A stretch of 64,000 bases of DNA, from the NCBI GenBank assembly GCA_011317545.1, contig WUJK01000001.1:992001-1056000 (forward strand), in the 5' to 3' direction. Origin of the DNA: Coniella vitis. Lineage: Eukaryota; Ascomycota; Sordariomycetes; Diaporthales; Schizoparmaceae. A model generated the notes under the pieces. It was given only the letters and a program-made list of their open reading frames with translations. It was not told where the DNA came from and ran no database searches. A program made the translations under genes and the position numbers. Positions 60,030 to 64,000 of this stretch are shown here, one piece after another (the stretch's first letter is position 1; each line of letters begins with the position of its first letter).

Positions 60030-62159
60030 TTATGCTCTTCTTCTTGTGATAACCATAGGAATGTCCCATTGATAGACAAACCAAGCGTTATAGCGTTTCC
60101 ATTCGTGGTTGGGATCTTGGAATTTTAGCTATTATAAGGTTAGTATTCCCAGTCATGTCAAGCAGCAGTTATCGAAATCACGGAGAGCAAGGTCACTAAG
60201 TCCGTCAACGGGAAAATGAAAAAGAAAAAAAAGGAAAAACAAGAAGAAAAAAACAAGGGATAACAAAAAGATGCCACTTACATCATATACAGAATATAAT
60301 GTCGCAAATAGTTTCCAGAGCTCGAGCTGCGCGAAGTAGCGGCCCATGCATATGCGCGAACCACTTCCGAAAGTGTGGTCTGCAACATCACGCATTTGAC
60401 GCAGCCTTGCTTCAAACTGAAAAGAGTCTTCGTCGTTATTCTTGATCCAACGATCAGGATTGAATACATCCGCATCAGGACCGAAAACCGCGCGATCACG
60501 GTTTGTCACAGCGGGATTGACACCAATCTTGGTTCCTGCAGGGATGAAGCGGCCATCCGGTAAGGTATAGCCACCTGCCGGAACTACACGCTCCATTATC
60601 ATGGCTATACCAGGACTCAGCCTCATTGATTCTCTCAATACAGCATCCAAATACGGAAGCCCCTTGATATCAGCCCACTGTGCGGGTAGGGAGAGGTGGG
60701 CATTGTCCAGCTCGCTAACGAGTTTGGCGTATGCATGTGGTGTTTTTGCGAGATAATACACAACTGCTCGCATTGTTGCAGAGGTTGTATCACCACCTGC
60801 TAGAACATTGAGCATAAGCCATGATACGATCTGGTTATCGTCTATTGAGCTCTCGGGGCTTTTGTTTTTCCTATAGTCAGACAAATTAGCATTTTGTCCT
60901 ATTATATACTCAAAGATTCCCGGAAAACCAACAGTTGAACATATTTATCGAGGTAGTGCTCTGTTGTGTCATGATCCTGCGTCGGGCTTTGTTGTTTTTG
61001 ATACTGAGCAACAACATTCATGGCGTAGAAGATCCCGGTTAACGTTGGCTGTGGTCCAATGCGGATAATCGGGTTCTTATCCAGCAGATAATCGATCCAC
61101 GGCATTTGGGATACAGGAGCGAAGTAATAGAGACCCTTCGTAGAATCAGAAATCCTGTATGAGCAAATTAGTGATGCGAGGCCATATAGAATACGTTATA
61201 TGTAGGGGCTGGCTGTGGCAGGGTATCCGATATAGGTGGAGCAGACATACAGATTGTCCACATCCTTCTCTTGTTCTAGGAAGCCATATAGTCGACCAAA
61301 ACTTATTTTTGCTGTAACATCCCAAGCAAAGTAACCAAGCCATTCGTCCATTTGGCATATTTTGCCGTGATATAAGTTCAACTTTTGAAGTAGCTTGTTG
61401 AGAACATCGTCGATGGCTGGTTCTTGCTGCAAAACCTTGGTCCTGGAAATCAACTGTATCAGGACGTGATATCTCTAGATATTCGGAGTGTAAGCCTACA
61501 TTGTCCAAAGACTGCGAATTGGCTTAATCTGCTCATTATGCCAGGTATCGTCATCGGTATTGAAGAGATTTGAAATTCTTTGACCGTTAATGAAAGCATC
61601 ATCTATCAAATCCTGAATTAGCAAACATTCAGGAAGAAGGAGAACTGAGACGAATTTCAAAATAAACATACTAGGTCGGTACATATTTGACTAGTTAATG
61701 ATGCGTTAGTAATCAATTCAACGAGAAAAGAATTACACGTTTATCACCTTCTTCCATGGGTTCTTTGTCGAGTAAATTGTGCGGATCAGAGCTGGATCCC
61801 CGATGCTAATAGCATTAGGACCAATCCTAACAGCTGTCTTGTCATATTTGCGGTGCCATTTGATGTGTGTCACGTCGATATCTCCTTTTGCAGTCCTTGT
61901 TCGACATGAGAGACAATGTCAGCCTTAACAATTATGCTTTTACAGAATGAGACCGAGTTAGATTGCAACACGGTTTTCAGAATAAAACAAGAACATACCA
62001 GAAAGCTCGCCATAAGTCTGTGAATCGGGAGACAAACGGCCCGGAAAAGTTTCGAAGAGGGGAGAACAAAACCTCCCAGGCAATCTTAAGAGCGACGATG
62101 AAGCAGACTCCAAGCGCAAACTGGCTAATAGAGCCGTGCAAGATACTTGAAGAACTCAT
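60030..62159 (-). CDS. Cytochrome P450 monooxygenase
   Basis: A 510-aa ER-anchored P450 (group resembling pisatin demethylase/CYP68-like enzymes; exact family not assigned). Eight exons: 61999-62159, 61748-61895, 61672-61690, 61500-61602, 61251-61442, 60933-61154, 60282-60870, 60030-60128. All joins keep frame. N-terminal membrane anchor (ISQFALGVCFIVALKIAWEV); WHRKY and IGDPALIRTIYSTKNPW; I-helix oxygen motif LAGGDTTSA; ExxR in VLRESMRL; FNPDRW; heme loop FGSGSRICMGR with the axial cysteine. The last exon (LKFQDPNHEW...MVITRRRA) starts after a 153-bp intron with polypurine/polypyrimidine filler, and exon 3 is only 19 nt. No biosynthetic partner is adjacent. Confidence 0.9.
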
Positions 62160-63816
62160 CGTGAGTTGCCCAGGGGCAGATCAAAATTTGGTATCACCCG
62201 TATGAAACTTAACTTGAAACATAAAAGGGACATGAAGATAGCAGGATCTAGGCGGGAAAACGTGGTTATTTAGCCGATGTCTTCTGCCATGATCATGTTA
62301 TGTAGATGCAGCGTTATATGGCGCATAACGCTGAAAAGTCCTATTGTAGGACGGCATTCTCCGCGTCAGAGTGATAACACTTGATGATGGCACCGGAAAC
62401 GAGCGCTCGAATGTCACTAGCCCCTAAAGGAGCATGCTCCGATTGGATGAGGGAGATGGGTATGCAGAAGAATAATCCATCGATTGGAATACTTTGCACA
62501 TAGTGGCTAAATTGCATACAAAGTTCTCCCAAAGGCGAAACTTCCACCAGCATTCAGACTGCGGAGCATCCCAAGTATCCGTTTAGCAGTAAATCGTGTG
62601 TGTTTTCGCAGACGATGAACGTGAGGTAGATTTCCTTGGAGGAGATATAGTCCTGAGCTTTCCAGTATTGAGCGAAAAAAGTCACGATCAAGTAGACATT
62701 TCTAGCCCAACGCTCGGGACACGTCGCGGAATGTACTATGTATCTTTGGGCCTACCGGTACCCACCTCCTGTATTACAATTAAGGCTCCACCCAAATGCT
62801 CCTAAGTCAAAGTCAGAATACCACATGACGGAAACCAGAATGTTTCGAGTTAGTGCTCCTCGCAGCTCGCAGCATTGCAACTTCACATCCCCAGGGCGGA
62901 AGAAGGATCTGCCATAGGCCCACCTTGTTTCACAAAAAGCTCGCCAGAGCTACCGAGAATGCTTGAAAACTACAATTCTCGAGGATGAGGGCGATACTTG
63001 AGGCTAGCATCACGGAGTTATTCTTGGAGTAATATTTATGAACATCGGTTGAAGATGGGCAATGGTAACGGTTGCGCGGCGAAGATAGTCGAAGTTTGTT
63101 TTAACAAAGAAGAGCTGCACCATTAATACTCTGGTACAAAGTATGCAGGATTCAGGGGCTTAGGGCCTGTTGGGTTGTTGATCCATTGATCCAAGTGCCT
63201 CTCAACCAATAAATCGAGGCCGACTAGGGCTTGAATATGTACTATGTAGTATTGCGGGGTCTTTCGGTCTGTTGGTTCGTGAATCCATCAATACCAGGCG
63301 CCTGATAGGCTGAAATGATGACCTGTCATACTACGGTATGCAGCGGCCCAGGGGTCTACAGAACTATTATTTTTCAAGCCAGCACGCACTCGGTGCGGAA
63401 GTGCCGGCCCGCGTGATGAAATGCTAGGCAAGGGAGAACTTACCAATATATAGTATTAGATTTCTCCTAGTCTGCAAACTCTAGTCCTCCTTATGACTTA
63501 ACTAACATTAGGGCCGATGCAAGCGAAGGAGTTTTTGAAGGATTCATAACAAAAGTAATTCTGGTATGCAATGTATAGTAACAAAGCCAATAGGTTATTC
63601 GAAGGACATCGCTGAATGTATAACCAATCTTTCGCGTATTTGCAACCCTTGCTCGGCGTAAGTACTATATAAAGTAGGACGTATCGCGAAAATACATTCT
63701 ATGGGAAGCTGTCTTATAGTAGTCCGCAGCCATCTTTTCCTTGACAAGGATAGTTATTAAAAATCGGTCAACAATGTGTATACGTCTTGGCTCGAATTGG
63801 AGTTAAATCACAGTCC
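62160..63816. other. Intergenic, no supported gene
   Basis: Short frames only. Two degenerate copies of a roughly 45-bp sequence beginning CTGTTGG lie about 105 bp apart at about 63168-63215 and 63270-63305. Confidence 0.4.
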
Positions 63817-64000
63817 ATGTCTTCAACAACAGAGCCTCCGGCCCAAAGCACGGTGGGCGCGCTCAAGTCAATTATGGGAACCATTATCACCATTCCGACA
63901 GTTGTAGTGTGTCTCCGTTGTTATACTCGAATCAAAATCTCCAAGGTCTTCGGATTAGATGACGTAATTGCTATTATAGCCACGGTGAGTGCAGGAGTAC
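63817..64000 (+). CDS. Rhodopsin-domain membrane protein, N-terminal part (runs off window)
   Basis: Starts at ATG 63817 and is open to the window edge (61 codons). It reads MSSTTEPPAQSTVGALKS, a first TM helix (IMGTIITIPTVVVCL), RCYTRIKI and GLDDVIAIIATVSAG, the typical beginning of a fungal rhodopsin-domain protein in which the DD pair opens helix 2. A GTGAGT at 63985 could be a splice donor, but read-through also fits the family. It is the third member of this family in the window. Confidence 0.75.
   Translation, partial: MSSTTEPPAQSTVGALKSIMGTIITIPTVVVCLRCYTRIKISKVFGLDDVIAIIATVSAGV

Overview
The window looks like nuclear DNA of a filamentous ascomycete (Pezizomycotina, perhaps Sordariomycetes; the genus cannot be fixed from the sequence). 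The evidence is short GT-AG introns of about 50-100 bp, Zn2Cys6 regulators, PTH11-like rhodopsin-domain membrane proteins, a glutamic (G1) peptidase, a P450, and a block of repeats altered by repeat-induced point mutation (RIP). Gene models below were built by joining exons by hand, so splice sites are inferred from consensus signals, frame continuity and family resemblance.

Positions 1-14756 are a transposon graveyard almost without CpA/TpG dinucleotides. A Ty3/gypsy (chromovirus-like) element runs in from the left edge and ends in a 3' LTR at 14277-14756. Its pol is interrupted by an 8.27-kb insertion (1733-10002) that contains a minus-strand LINE reverse transcriptase and is bounded by identical 16-bp target duplications. 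RIP stops sharply at the LTR edge, where the 3' part of a rhodopsin-domain gene (14757-15737) begins. Two solo LTRs of the same family, in opposite orientation and each with a 5-bp duplication, lie at 40826-41283 and 41842-42243.

From 15.7 to 39.7 kb the DNA is ordinary but gene-poor. It holds an MpaB-like oxygenase gene (17.4-18.7 kb), an unknown ORF (20.5-21.2 kb), an RBR-type RING protein (23.1-24.6 kb), a small orphan protein (25.3-25.6 kb), a secreted G1 peptidase (26.5-27.6 kb), a cupin protein (30.6-31.2 kb), a rhodopsin-domain membrane protein (31.5-32.9 kb), and a ten-exon 7-TM gene (38.2-39.7 kb) whose exons are too short to show as long open frames.

From 42.8 kb the genes are closer together: a 673-aa Zn2Cys6 regulator, a GRAM-like membrane protein, a GABA/amino-acid permease divergent from an FAD amine oxidase, a second Zn2Cys6 regulator, a tRNA-Val, a small secreted six-cysteine protein, an eight-exon P450, and the start of a third rhodopsin-domain protein at the right edge. 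Permease, amine oxidase and the adjacent regulator look like an amine uptake and oxidation cluster. The shared permease/oxidase promoter carries a CCG-N7-CGG site inside a longer inverted repeat, which suits control by a Zn2Cys6 protein.
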